Shown: positions 17,689 to 26,893, counted from the first letter of the stretch. The stretch is DNA of 64,000 bases from UBA1930 sp943371535 (GCA_943371535.1 CALRVE020000004.1:1-64000), one strand, 5' to 3'. Program-made: numbers and translations. Notes: generated by a model from the letters alone, not told the origin.

Positions 17689-20025
17689 CTAATCAATGTT
17701 AGCATTTGTTTTCTTTGATGTGGTTATGAGTAGAACGGGTAATAAAATTAAATTGGTAATTGTACCAATTACTAATGTAAATGAAGTTAACCAACCTAAA
17801 GACTTTGTACCTCCAAAATCGCTGAAACAAAAAATTACAAAACCTGCAATAAGCACCAATGAGGTATAAATAATACTAATACCTGTATGCTTAATAGTTT
17901 GTACTAGTGTTGGTTTTACTTGAAAATTATAGTGTGGTAATTCTTGTTTATAATTTACCAAAAAACGAATAGTAACATCTATTACTATACCTAGTGCAAC
18001 ACTAAATACCAAAACGGTTGATGGTGTTAAACGAACGCCCATCCAACCCATTACACCTGCTGTTAATATTAATGGAACAAGGTTTGGAATTAATGAACAA
18101 ACCAAAATTCTAACCGATTTGAATAAATACAACATACATAACGTAATCAATGCAAATGCATAAATGATACTTTCTTTTAAACCACCAATGATAAAACTAC
18201 TACCTTCTAAAAATGTAACACTTGTACCTGTAAATGTTATATTATAAGAAGCGGTATCAAATATTTCGTTGGCTTTTTGCTCAAAATCTTTTAATAATAA
18301 AGGCAATTGCACACTACCAATATCTTTCATGTTTACACTTATTCTTGCTACTTGTCTTGTACTATCTAAAAAACCATTGAGTAAGCTTGACGGACCTTGA
18401 TTTTTAGTTGTATTATTTGTTGGGCTTGATTTTAAATATGGTCCTAAAAAAGCCATATCGCCTTCATACGGAACAGCATAACTTAAACTATCTCCATCGT
18501 AATAGGCTTGCTTAGCAAATTTCAATCCTTCAACAAAACTTAAGGGTCTTGCTGTTACTCCTTTAGAAGAAATATAAGTGGAAAGTTCATCTATCTTATT
18601 CATTGGGTTAGTGCTTCGCAACAATCCATTTTTCTTTTTGGTATCTACCATTATTTCTAAAGGCATTACTCCTTTAAAGTTGGTTTCAAACCATTTTAAA
18701 TCGGTATAAATTTTATCTTGTTTAGGTAAATCATCTACAATAAACCCTTCGCTTTTCAATTTAAAAATTCCAACCACAGCAAATGCTACACATGCAATAG
18801 TTATGGTGTATACCCACTTTGCATTATTGAGCGACCAACGCTCAACTTTTACTAAAATTTGTTCAATTATTTTATTGTCTAAGTATTTTACATGCTTAGG
18901 TTTTGGTGCAGGCAAAAAGCTTAATGTAGCAGGAATAAAGATTAATGAAATTAAAAATAAAGCCATAATATTTAAACCAGCTACTGCACCAAACTCTTTC
19001 AACAACTCACTTCTTGTTAATGCAAATACTGCAAAGCCAATAGCTGCTGCAATATTGCAAAAAAGGGTTACAATGCCCATACGACCCACCATAGTGATTA
19101 GTGCTTTTTCTTTATGCTGTGTGTCTTTATAGGCTGTATGATATTTGTTTAAAAAATAAATACAATTGGGCACACCAATTACTACTACTAAAGGTGGAAT
19201 TAAAGCAGTTAGTAATGTTATTTTATAACCCAATAAAACAATGGTTCCTAAACTCCAAATTACACCAGCCAATACAACAAATAAACTAATTGCAGTTGCA
19301 CTAATACTTCTAAAAAATAAGAATAATGTAATTGCCGATAATAAAATTGAACCTGCTAAAAACCAATTCATCTCTGCTTTAATTCTATTGCCTATAGTGG
19401 TTCTTATAAAAGGCAAACCACTAGTATGTAGTTCAATACCAGTTTGCTTTTCAAAAATTGTTGCTTGTGCCATTACATCGTTTATTAAACGAGTACGACT
19501 TTTACTATTTACACTGTCTTTATTTAATTGAACTGCAATAATGTAAGCCTGTGTAGTTGGATTATATAAAAGTGATTGATAAAATGGCAAAGATTCAAAA
19601 GCAGCTTGATCAATTAATAATTGTTGTGCATTTGAATAGGGGCTTGTGAATACTTTTTGAGGCAATAACTTTTCGCCAGCAGAATCTTTAACCAATGTTA
19701 CTACTTCGGGAACACTCAATACATTTAAAACACCATTAACCGATTTTAAATTTTTATGTAATTGATGAACTGCATTAAATATTGTAGGAGTGAAGAATTC
19801 TTTACTTTCTATACCCAACACCATGGTGCTTCCATCATCACCAAACTTGGTTTTAAATTGCTGATAGTCTTTATACTTTGGATTATCGGTTGGTATGGCT
19901 CTGGAAAATTCATAACTCAATTTAACCTTTGTAGCAAAATAACCCATTACAGCTGTTGCAGCTAATAACACCACCAACAATGCAACTCTGTATTTTAAAA
20001 TAAACTGACCCAACTTATACCACAT
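17689..20025 (-). CDS. MMPL/RND-superfamily membrane transporter
   Basis: 778 residues from the ATG at 20025 (MWYKLGQFI); the open frame extends 54 bp further, but the extension reads unlike a membrane-protein start. The layout is the RND repeat: one helix, a large periplasmic loop (about 45-200), five to six helices ending near 380, then helix, second loop, and five to six helices, with a short polar tail. Patched/MMPL-type members move lipids, hopanoids or other hydrophobic compounds using proton motive force. No membrane-fusion protein or TolC partner is adjacent, which fits the MMPL rather than the AcrB branch. Cargo unknown. Confidence 0.87.
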   Translation of the reverse strand: MWYKLGQFILKYRVALLVVLLAATAVMGYFATKVKLSYEFSRAIPTDNPKYKDYQQFKTKFGDDGSTMVLGIESKEFFTPTIFNAVHQLHKNLKSVNGVLNVLSVPEVVTLVKDSAGEKLLPQKVFTSPYSNAQQLLIDQAAFESLPFYQSLLYNPTTQAYIIAVQLNKDSVNSKSRTRLINDVMAQATIFEKQTGIELHTSGLPFIRTTIGNRIKAEMNWFLAGSILLSAITLFLFFRSISATAISLFVVLAGVIWSLGTIVLLGYKITLLTALIPPLVVVIGVPNCIYFLNKYHTAYKDTQHKEKALITMVGRMGIVTLFCNIAAAIGFAVFALTRSELLKEFGAVAGLNIMALFLISLIFIPATLSFLPAPKPKHVKYLDNKIIEQILVKVERWSLNNAKWVYTITIACVAFAVVGIFKLKSEGFIVDDLPKQDKIYTDLKWFETNFKGVMPLEIMVDTKKKNGLLRSTNPMNKIDELSTYISSKGVTARPLSFVEGLKFAKQAYYDGDSLSYAVPYEGDMAFLGPYLKSSPTNNTTKNQGPSSLLNGFLDSTRQVARISVNMKDIGSVQLPLLLKDFEQKANEIFDTASYNITFTGTSVTFLEGSSFIIGGLKESIIYAFALITLCMLYLFKSVRILVCSLIPNLVPLILTAGVMGWMGVRLTPSTVLVFSVALGIVIDVTIRFLVNYKQELPHYNFQVKPTLVQTIKHTGISIIYTSLVLIAGFVIFCFSDFGGTKSLGWLTSFTLVIGTITNLILLPVLLITTSKKTNANID

Positions 20026-20171
20026 AACCTCTTGTATTGAATGCTTATAAAAGTTGCAAAGAAATGAATATTCAATCAAAGCCCATCAATTGAATTGTGA
20101 AAAAACAATTGATGAGCACAATAAAAAAAGGTGGTTTACAGTTTATATAGTCCGCTCAAAACCAATATCCT

Positions 20172-20942
20172 ATGCGGTTCATAATAGTACCATTTGTGAT
20201 TATACTATGGGTAAACAGCTATGCTCAATCTTTACAAAGCAGTAATAAATTTACTATTGCCTTACCTAAAGATGCAGCTGACGCACCTGCTTTAATTACA
20301 CTAACAGATTCTTTGTATGATAACCTGCACTTACAAGAGTTTGGGCTAGAAAGAGATATTTTTTTTCAAGCATATAAAGGTTATTTACACTTACTCATTA
20401 ACAATAAGTTGAACAATGCCAATGTTTTAACCATTGTCGATTATAGCCAAAGCTGCAACACTAAAAGGTTGTATGTAATTGATGTAGTAAATATGCAATT
20501 GTTGTACAACACGTATGTATCGCATGGAAAAAACAGTGGTCAAGAATTTGCAAACAGTTTTTCTAATGAAAAAGACAGTAACAAAAGCAGTATTGGTTTT
20601 TTAATTACTGGAGAATTGTATTTTGGAAAATATGGAACTGCCTTACGATTAGATGGCATTGAAAAAAATATTAACAACAATGTACGTAAAAGAGATATTG
20701 TAATGCATGGAAGTAATTTTGTAAATGAGCAACGCATTACATCTAGAGGAAGTATTGCCAGAAGTTTAGGTTGCCCTGCAATACCTAAAAAAGAACATTT
20801 ATCTATTATTCAAAACATAAAAGCAGGTAGTTGTTTTTTTATTTATCATCCTTCAAAGGTTTATGCAAAAAAATCTAAAATAATGAATGCAACTATTCAT
20901 TTAGGTGCTTTAAACAACCAAAATTCTATTACTGCTTTATAA
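20172..20942 (+). CDS. Murein L,D-transpeptidase catalytic-domain family protein (paralogue 1)
   Basis: 256 residues with a signal peptide ending SYAQ (residue 19). It carries the family pattern of exported YkuD-like proteins: RLYVIDVVN (100-107), HGKNSGQEFANSFSN (118-132), IVMHG with H179, and SLGCPAIP with the putative catalytic C201. L,D-transpeptidases crosslink peptidoglycan 3-3 or attach proteins to it. It is homologous to the gene at 62952-63656, sharing H-G-x-N-S-G, the MH histidine and S-L-G-C-P. Its stop is 1 bp from the stop of the convergent PAP2-like gene. Confidence 0.85.
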   Translation: MRFIIVPFVIILWVNSYAQSLQSSNKFTIALPKDAADAPALITLTDSLYDNLHLQEFGLERDIFFQAYKGYLHLLINNKLNNANVLTIVDYSQSCNTKRLYVIDVVNMQLLYNTYVSHGKNSGQEFANSFSNEKDSNKSSIGFLITGELYFGKYGTALRLDGIEKNINNNVRKRDIVMHGSNFVNEQRITSRGSIARSLGCPAIPKKEHLSIIQNIKAGSCFFIYHPSKVYAKKSKIMNATIHLGALNNQNSITAL

Positions 20943-20943
20943 T

Positions 20944-21606
20944 TTACATTACTACCCAATAAGCTATTAATTGACAAGCACAACCAACTAGTAAACCCAT
21001 ATACATTTCTGTATTGGTATGGCTGCCAGCAATAAACCTGCTTGTAGAAACAAATCCTGTAAGTAAAGTGGCAATAATTATTGGTAAGCCTAAACTAGTT
21101 TGATAAAAAAAAGAGAACAATATAATAGCAGTTAATGCACCACCCATTGCCATGCCATGTAAACTTATTTTTATGTAGTTATTAATTACTACACCAATGG
21201 AAGTAGAGATAAAAATACCAAAGAAGAAAAATTTCAATACTTCGGGTTGGTCTTTAAAGTTTCTGCCTAAATAATACATCCACCAATAAAAAAACATACT
21301 TACAAAAAAGGGAATGATTCTTTCTTTTTGGGTACGTAAATAAATATTGTCAATAAACTTTAATCGCCACATTAAAAACACTGCAAATGCAGGAAAGAAA
21401 GCAGTCATCCAAAATAAACCAAAAGTTTTCAGTTGTAAACCTTTCTCCGTAATTCCTGCAAATTCCATTGGAAATTGATATACCAAAAACAAGAATATAT
21501 AAGTTGGAATAAATAATGGATGAAATGCATAAGAAAAAATCTTTGCTGCAAAAACAAGTAATTTATTGGGTTGATAGGTTTCTTGTACTCCAGTTTCCAT
21601 AATCAA
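20944..21606 (-). CDS. PAP2-like integral membrane protein with degenerate motifs
   Basis: 220 residues with about six transmembrane helices. Three fragments match the lipid-phosphatase signature in order: RTQKERIIPF (91-100) for KxxxxxxRP, SLHG with H150 for PSGH, and S189-R190 followed by H196 and E200 for SRxxxxxHxxxD. The P of the first and the PS of the second are not canonical, so activity is uncertain. If active, it would dephosphorylate a lipid phosphate such as undecaprenyl diphosphate or phosphatidate. It starts 4 bp after the rpoN stop and is probably co-transcribed with it. Confidence 0.65.
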   Translation of the reverse strand: MIMETGVQETYQPNKLLVFAAKIFSYAFHPLFIPTYIFLFLVYQFPMEFAGITEKGLQLKTFGLFWMTAFFPAFAVFLMWRLKFIDNIYLRTQKERIIPFFVSMFFYWWMYYLGRNFKDQPEVLKFFFFGIFISTSIGVVINNYIKISLHGMAMGGALTAIILFSFFYQTSLGLPIIIATLLTGFVSTSRFIAGSHTNTEMYMGLLVGCACQLIAYWVVM

Positions 21607-21610
21607 TAGT

Positions 21611-23095
21611 TTATAGTTCTTTTCTCAATCTTGCTACAGGAATATTTAATTGTTCTCTGTATTTAGCTACCGTTCTTCTAGCAATATTATAGCCTTTTTC
21701 GTTGAGCATTTCGGTTAAGGTTTCATCGGCCAAAGGTTTTAATTTGTCTTCGGCTTCAATCATATCGCTTAAAATTTTCTTTACTTCTCTAGTACTTACC
21801 TCTTCACCACTATCGGTACTTAAACTTTCACTAAAAAAGAATTTCAATCTATAGGTTCCAAATTCGGTTTGTACAAATTTGCTATTTGCTACACGACTTA
21901 CAGTGCTTATATCTTGACCAGTAACTTCTGCTATGTCTTTTAAAATCATGGGATTCATTTCCGTTTCATCACCAGTTAAAAAAAACGGCTCTTGATGTTT
22001 CATAATGGCATGCATGGTATTGTATAAAGTTGCTTGCCGTTGTTGTATCATTTCTATAAACCATTTGGCACTGTCTATTTTTTGCTTAATAAACATCACC
22101 GCTTCTTTTTGGCGTTTGTCTTTTTTGCTGCCTTTGTCATAATCTTTCAGCATATCTCTGTACCCTTCGCTAATACGTAAATCGGGTGCATTTTTACTAT
22201 TTAAACTCAGCTCTAAAATGCCTGCATTGTTTAAAATAAAAAAATCTGGGATGATATAACTTTCGGCCTTATTAATTTCGCCAACATTACCACCTGGCTT
22301 GGGGTTTAGCTTAATAATTTGAGTGATTACTTCTTTTAAATCTTCATCGCTTAAATCTAATCCTCTTTGTATTTTATCGTAATGTTTTTTAGTAAACTCA
22401 TCAAAGTATTTGGTAAGTACTTTAATAGCTAAAGAAACGCCAATACCTTCGGTTGTTTTTCGGTGTAACTGTATTAATAAACATTCTTGTAAGTCTCTTG
22501 CACCAATACCAGGAGGGTCAAATTGTTGTATTTGTTTAATAATTTCTTCTACTTCTTTTTCGTTGGTAATTACATTTTGTCTAAACGCCAAATCATCTAC
22601 AATACTGCTCAATTCTCTTCTCAAATAACCATCATCATCCAAACTTCCAACAATTTGTTCGGCTACTTTAAATTTACGTTCATCTAAATCTAACATTCCC
22701 AATTGGTTAATGAGTAGCTCATAAAAACTAACTTCATTTTTTATAGGCAAAACTTTAGTATCATCCATTTCTGGATAATTGTCATCCTTCAATTTATAAT
22801 CGCCCACTTCATCATCGCCATCTTGCACATAATCGGCAATATCAATATTTTCATATTCTTCTTCACTGCCACTTAATGGCTCATCATCGTTGTTATCAAA
22901 TTCGTCTTTTATATCATCGCCATATTCGTCTTCCATGCCTTCTTCGCCTTGTTCTAGTGCTGGATTTTCTTCTAATTCTTCTTTAATACGTTCTTCTAAA
23001 TTGGCAGTAGGTATTTGCAGCAATTTCATTAATTGAATTTGCTGAGGAGATAATTTTTGTAATAATTTTTGCTGTAGCGACTGACTTAAACTCAT
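21611..23095 (-). CDS. rpoN: RNA polymerase sigma-54 factor
   Basis: 494 residues. Region I is glutamine/leucine-rich (SLSQSLQQKLLQKLSPQQIQLMKLLQ), and the linker region II is very acidic (residues 50-115). The core-binding region follows, then the helix-turn-helix (IAEVTGQDISTVSRVANSKFVQTEFG). The RpoN box ARRTVAKYR at 472-480 recognises the -24 element. It directs RNA polymerase to -24/-12 promoters and needs an AAA+ activator, none of which is encoded in the window. Length and arrangement are normal for Bacteroidetes. Confidence 0.96.
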   Translation of the reverse strand: MSLSQSLQQKLLQKLSPQQIQLMKLLQIPTANLEERIKEELEENPALEQGEEGMEDEYGDDIKDEFDNNDDEPLSGSEEEYENIDIADYVQDGDDEVGDYKLKDDNYPEMDDTKVLPIKNEVSFYELLINQLGMLDLDERKFKVAEQIVGSLDDDGYLRRELSSIVDDLAFRQNVITNEKEVEEIIKQIQQFDPPGIGARDLQECLLIQLHRKTTEGIGVSLAIKVLTKYFDEFTKKHYDKIQRGLDLSDEDLKEVITQIIKLNPKPGGNVGEINKAESYIIPDFFILNNAGILELSLNSKNAPDLRISEGYRDMLKDYDKGSKKDKRQKEAVMFIKQKIDSAKWFIEMIQQRQATLYNTMHAIMKHQEPFFLTGDETEMNPMILKDIAEVTGQDISTVSRVANSKFVQTEFGTYRLKFFFSESLSTDSGEEVSTREVKKILSDMIEAEDKLKPLADETLTEMLNEKGYNIARRTVAKYREQLNIPVARLRKEL

Positions 23096-23176
23096 GAAAC
23101 ACTATTTGAAATTTCAAACTTGCTATTAAGAAATTTGAACGCTGTAAATTTACATGCAAACTAAAGCAAGAAATAC

Positions 23177-23455
23177 ATGAAACAGATTTGTTTATTTACA
23201 ATTTTCTTTTTATGTACTGTTTTTAACAGTAGAGCTCAAAGAATAGTAAATTCTGCTTTTGTAATGCATAAAAAATTAGATTCAACTACTATTTTTACTA
23301 AAAAATTAACGGTTATTCCTGCTAATTATTATAATACAAGGCTTGGATTTATGTGTAAAAAAGAATGGCAATTAGAGAAGAAAACTAAAATTCCGTTTAG
23401 GTTTAGATTGGGAAGTTTGGCTTACACCAATATGTTAGAAGGAAAGAGATATTAA
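23177..23455 (+). CDS. Small hypothetical exported protein
   Basis: 92 residues with a signal peptide (hydrophobic 4-16, cleavage near SRAQ). The short mature part contains HKKLDSTTIFTKKLTVIPANYY and a basic C-terminal segment FMCKKEWQLEKKTKIPFRFRLG. I recognise it only as the type of small conserved exported protein common in Bacteroidetes; function unknown. It is divergent from rpoN with an 81-bp gap. Repeat-family A DNA begins immediately after its stop. Confidence 0.6.
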   Translation: MKQICLFTIFFLCTVFNSRAQRIVNSAFVMHKKLDSTTIFTKKLTVIPANYYNTRLGFMCKKEWQLEKKTKIPFRFRLGSLAYTNMLEGKRY

Positions 23456-23460
23456 TTGAA

Positions 23461-23520
23461 TGATTTTTATAGAACGCTGATTTTACTGATTGAATGGATT
23501 TAAACTGATTATTTGAATTC
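23461..23520 (+). repeat. Dispersed repeat family A, degenerate copy
   Basis: GAACGCTGATTTTACTGATT is followed by GAATGGATTTAAACTGATT. This is a degenerate roughly 12-nt periodic GATT repeat, related to the copies at 52994-53104, 55446-55491 and 55601-55646. Confidence 0.65.
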
Positions 23521-23560
23521 AAATTTTCTAAATCAACCTTCATCATAATTCAATCAAACT

Positions 23561-24679
23561 CTATTTCCATACAGCTTCTAAAGATGAATACCCTTTAATT
23601 GGAAAATTATTTTTTCTATTGGCATTTTGAGCATAATTGCCTCTTTTGGTATAAATAGCAATTGAACCACCACCTGCTGAACTTGGTCCCTCTAATGGAT
23701 CAAATATTTTAATCATAGCCACATCGGCAGGATTTACAAAAACCGGATCCGATGCACTTAATCTAAACTCATCTATATAAATATCTACCCTACTTCCTCT
23801 TCTAGTAACATCATAACCTCCTTCTTCATTGGCATTAATTTGCATACCCGGCACTCTGCCTCTTAAAAATTGAAAAATATCGGCTGCACTTTCTAATTCA
23901 ATATTATCAAATCCATCAAACAATCTCCCTCCTTTAAATAAACCTGAAGCATATTCATCATCAAATCTTTCTACAGCTTTCTTTCTGTTCGATTTAACCA
24001 CCACTTCTTCTAAAGTAAAAGCTCCTGAAAATCGTTTTCCCTCTAACGAATAAGGTTTAATGGTATCAGCAGGTATCAATTTTGGATTACCTACTTGTAC
24101 TATTTCAGTATGTGAAAGAATGGGTGTAAATGCCGAATCTATTGGGGTTTCAATATCTATAAATAAGTCTCTTTTTGCTTTTCCCGTTTCAGAAAAAATA
24201 AAACGTGCCGTATCAGAAAAAACCATTCTGTTAATGGCAAAACTCCCATCAACATTGGGCTGTATAGTATTTATGTAAGTATCTTTTGTTTTACTCAATA
24301 CAAAAACGGTTAAGCCTTTCGATTTTTTATTGTAGTCTCTTACCTTTCCTTTTAAAGAAAAAAAAGTGGTTTGTACTAAAAAGTTAATGGCATATCTGCC
24401 ATCTGGTAAAGTGGAATCTATGTATAAATCGAAAGAAGATTTTCCGTTTAGCAACGGATATCTAAATTTCCAAATTCTTGTTTTTTGAATATCTTCAATC
24501 CACACATTTAAAGTAACAGCAGCTTTTTCTTTTGTTGAGTACCTAAAATAACAATCTACTTTTAAAGTGTCATTTTTATTGAATTGTTTTTTATTTAAAA
24601 CAACAGCAAGAGAGTCGGCTGCAAACAAATTATTGGCCAATAACACCCAAACAAAACTTAAAATAAACAACTTGCTCAT
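23561..24679 (-). CDS. Exported TonB-receptor plug-domain protein without a barrel
   Basis: 372 residues from the ATG at 24679 (MSKLFILSF), which starts a clean signal peptide ending FAA; the open frame extends to 24718 but the extra residues do not look like a signal. The first half is beta-rich, resembling the MG2-like extracellular domains found in Bacteroidetes plug proteins. The last ~130 residues form a TonB-dependent receptor plug: TLEEVVVKSNRK, then FLRGRVPGMQI, RRGSRVDIYIDEF and GGGSIAIYTKRG. The protein ends about 20 residues later with no barrel. It may be a periplasmic or surface adaptor rather than a transporter. Confidence 0.75.
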   Translation of the reverse strand: MSKLFILSFVWVLLANNLFAADSLAVVLNKKQFNKNDTLKVDCYFRYSTKEKAAVTLNVWIEDIQKTRIWKFRYPLLNGKSSFDLYIDSTLPDGRYAINFLVQTTFFSLKGKVRDYNKKSKGLTVFVLSKTKDTYINTIQPNVDGSFAINRMVFSDTARFIFSETGKAKRDLFIDIETPIDSAFTPILSHTEIVQVGNPKLIPADTIKPYSLEGKRFSGAFTLEEVVVKSNRKKAVERFDDEYASGLFKGGRLFDGFDNIELESAADIFQFLRGRVPGMQINANEEGGYDVTRRGSRVDIYIDEFRLSASDPVFVNPADVAMIKIFDPLEGPSSAGGGSIAIYTKRGNYAQNANRKNNFPIKGYSSLEAVWK

Positions 24680-24773
24680 GTGGTGAAAATAAATATCATT
24701 TTCGATACTAGTAAACACTGTATTAATTTTCTTACAATTTTACAATTCATCAACACAATCATGCGTCATCTTT

Positions 24774-24781
24774 TACATTTG
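24774..24781 (+). promoter_or_regulatory. Putative -7 box close to the glycosyltransferase start
   Basis: TACATTTG is a perfect TAnnTTTG and ends only 5 nt before the ATG at 24787, which would make the transcript leaderless or nearly so. No good -33 box at 19-21 nt. Confidence 0.35.
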
Positions 24782-24786
24782 CAAAT

Positions 24787-25914
24787 ATGCGTATTGCAGT
24801 AAATACAAGGTTTTTACAAAAAAATAAATTAGAAGGGTTTGGATATTTTATTCATGAACTCATGCAACGCATTACCCAAGAACATACAGAACATGAATTT
24901 TTATTTGTGTTCGACCGACCATTTGATGCATCATTTATTTATGCCAAAAATGTTACTACCAAAATAGTTGGACCACAAGCAAGGCATGCACTCACTTTTA
25001 AAATTTGGTACGATATACAATTTACTTTAGCAGCAAAAAAGTTTAAAGCCAATGTAATATTGAGTTTCGATGGATTTTGCAGCTTAACTACAACTATTCC
25101 TCAAATATTGGCTGTGCATGATTTAGCGTTCATTCATCATCCAACATTTATTCCTTTTTGGCATTTATGGTATTATAAATTATTTCAAAAGAAATTTATT
25201 CAAAAAGCAACTCAAGTGGTTACTGTAAGTGAGTTTAGCAAACAAGATATTATACAACAATATGGAATAAATGAGCAAAAAATTTCTATTGTTTACAATG
25301 CCGCAAGAACCTCTTTTTTACCAATCAATTTTGACGATAAAGAATATGCCAAACGCCACTATGCTCAAGGCTGCGAATATTTTTTATTTGTGGGTGGAAT
25401 ACATCCAAGAAAAAATTTATTGCAATTGCTCAAAGCATTTTCTTTATTTAAAAAAAGGCAATTGAGTAGTATGAAATTGGTAGTTGCAGGAAGACTTGCT
25501 TGGCATTACGATGATGTTTTAGAGAAATTAAAAACCTATAAATACAGAGATGAAGTAATATTATTAGATTATTTGCCCGAAAGAGAATTGGCCAAAATAA
25601 CTGCCGCTGCCTATGCATTAATTTATCCATCGTACTTTGAAGGTTTTGGTGTACCCATTATTGAGGCTATGCAATGTGGTGTGACAGTTGCGTGTAGCAA
25701 TACGAGCAGCATGCCTGAAGTTGGTGGAGAAGCTGCACTTTATTTTAACCCCAATAACGAAATAGAAATTGCCGAACAAATGATGGTTTTATACAAAAAC
25801 GAACAACTGAGAAGTAATTTAATAGAAAAAGGATTTGTACAAGCTGCTAAATACAATTGGAACCATTCGGCCAAACAACTTTGGCAAATAATTGAACAAT
25901 CAGCCAAACCATAA
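24787..25914 (+). CDS. GT4-family glycosyltransferase
   Basis: 375 residues, GT-B fold. The N-terminal acceptor domain has MRIAVNTRFL and the C-terminal nucleotide-sugar domain has FVGGIHPRKNLLQLLKAF (201-218). The E-x7-E motif falls at E285 and E293 in FEGFGVPIIEAMQCG, followed by the SMPEVGGEAALYF region typical of mannosyl- or other hexosyltransferases. It probably builds a cell-surface glycan or LPS. The closest context is gldC, 46 bp downstream, and no polysaccharide cluster surrounds it, so donor and acceptor are unknown. Confidence 0.9.
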   Translation: MRIAVNTRFLQKNKLEGFGYFIHELMQRITQEHTEHEFLFVFDRPFDASFIYAKNVTTKIVGPQARHALTFKIWYDIQFTLAAKKFKANVILSFDGFCSLTTTIPQILAVHDLAFIHHPTFIPFWHLWYYKLFQKKFIQKATQVVTVSEFSKQDIIQQYGINEQKISIVYNAARTSFLPINFDDKEYAKRHYAQGCEYFLFVGGIHPRKNLLQLLKAFSLFKKRQLSSMKLVVAGRLAWHYDDVLEKLKTYKYRDEVILLDYLPERELAKITAAAYALIYPSYFEGFGVPIIEAMQCGVTVACSNTSSMPEVGGEAALYFNPNNEIEIAEQMMVLYKNEQLRSNLIEKGFVQAAKYNWNHSAKQLWQIIEQSAKP

Positions 25915-25921
25915 TCTGTTG

Positions 25922-25929
25922 TACATTTG
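25922..25929 (+). promoter_or_regulatory. Putative -7 box upstream of gldC
   Basis: TACATTTG, a perfect TAnnTTTG, 31 nt before the gldC ATG at 25961, in the gap after the glycosyltransferase. No clear -33 partner at standard spacing. Confidence 0.4.
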
Positions 25930-25960
25930 CAGCCATTTTAAAATTAATAAACTTATTCAA

Positions 25961-26308
25961 ATGCATCAATCTACTATTTCTATAGATGTACATTTAGACA
26001 ACGATAAAGTACCAGAACAAATTAATTGGAAAGCCGATAATAGCAGTGCCGAAGCACAACAAAGAGCTAAAGCCATGATGGTTTCTTTTTGGGACGGTGC
26101 CGATAAAAGTGCCTTACGTATTGACCTATGGACTAAAGACATGATGGTAGATGAAATGGCCGATTTTTTTTACCAAACTTTTATGGGCATGGCCGATAGT
26201 TATAACAGAGCAACACACAACGAAGAATTGGTAAGCGATATTAAAACATTTGCCAAAGCATTTTATAAAAAATTTAGAGACCAACAATTACAAGAAAATA
26301 AAGGGTAA
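25961..26308 (+). CDS. gldC: Gliding motility protein GldC
   Basis: 115 residues from the ATG at 25961 (MHQSTISIDV). The open frame extends back to 25892 into the end of the glycosyltransferase gene, but the family starts here and a -7-like box lies between. Family-typical stretches are LDNDKVPEQINWKADNS, KAMMVSFWDG, RIDLWTKDMMVDEM and FFYQTFMGMADSY. GldC was found through Flavobacterium gliding mutants and is conserved widely in Bacteroidetes, including non-gliders; its exact role is not settled. No other gld or spr genes are in the window. Confidence 0.92.
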   Translation: MHQSTISIDVHLDNDKVPEQINWKADNSSAEAQQRAKAMMVSFWDGADKSALRIDLWTKDMMVDEMADFFYQTFMGMADSYNRATHNEELVSDIKTFAKAFYKKFRDQQLQENKG

Positions 26309-26329
26309 TAAATTTGAGATTTATAATTT

Positions 26330-26417
26330 CTGATTTGAAATTGTTTACCTAAACTTTTCAACTTTCTAAATTCTCTAAACCTTAAACCTTCGACTTAACA
26401 CTTTAAACTCAAAAAAT
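26330..26417. other. Pyrimidine-rich degenerate intergenic stretch
   Basis: Between gldC and yqeY, a run of loosely repeated CTTTNAACTT/CCTTAAACCTT-like words on the plus strand. It looks like decayed low-complexity repeat DNA; no coding frame or hairpin seen. Confidence 0.35.
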
Positions 26418-26867
26418 ATGAGCTTAGAAACAGAAATCATGTCGTTAATGAAAGATGCCATGAAAGCCAAAGATGAAGCCACTTTACGTGGATTACGTGC
26501 CATTAAAGCAGAAATAATTAAAGCAAAAACCGATCCAGGAGCTGGTGGACAAATTACTGAAGAAGGCGAATTAAAACTGTTACAAAAGTTGGTTAAACAA
26601 CGTAAAGACAGTTTAGACATTTTCAATCAACAGAATCGTGCCGATTTAGCTCAAAAAGAACAAGAAGAAATTGCGGTAATTGAAAAGTTTTTACCTAAAC
26701 AAATGACTGAAGCTGAACTAGAAGCTGCTTTACAAGCCATTATTGCTCAAGTTGGTGCTACATCTGCAGCTGATTTAGGGAAAGTAATGGGTGTTGCTAG
26801 CAAACAATTAGCTGGTAAAGCCGATGGTAAAACAATTAATGTAGTAGTGAAAAAATTATTGAGTTAA
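26418..26867 (+). CDS. GatB/YqeY domain-containing protein
   Basis: 149 residues, the standard YqeY length. It begins MSLETEIMSLMKDAMKAKDEATLRGLRAIKAEI and continues with KLVKQRKDSLDIFNQQNRADLAQKEQEEIAVIEKFLP, a signature of this all-helical family, then the small C-terminal helical domain (AADLGKVMGVASKQLAGKADG). The domain is shared with the tRNA-binding tail of GatB. Stand-alone YqeY proteins are thought to have a tRNA- or amidation-related role that is not established. It is closed by a strong terminator at 26894. Confidence 0.93.
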   Translation: MSLETEIMSLMKDAMKAKDEATLRGLRAIKAEIIKAKTDPGAGGQITEEGELKLLQKLVKQRKDSLDIFNQQNRADLAQKEQEEIAVIEKFLPKQMTEAELEAALQAIIAQVGATSAADLGKVMGVASKQLAGKADGKTINVVVKKLLS

Positions 26868-26893
26868 TTATTCCTTTTTATTCATTTATTTTC

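Noticed and set aside
25892..25960. Upstream extension of gldC overlapping the glycosyltransferase end
   Set aside because: GldC proteins start at the ATG at 25961 and a -7-like box lies within the extension.
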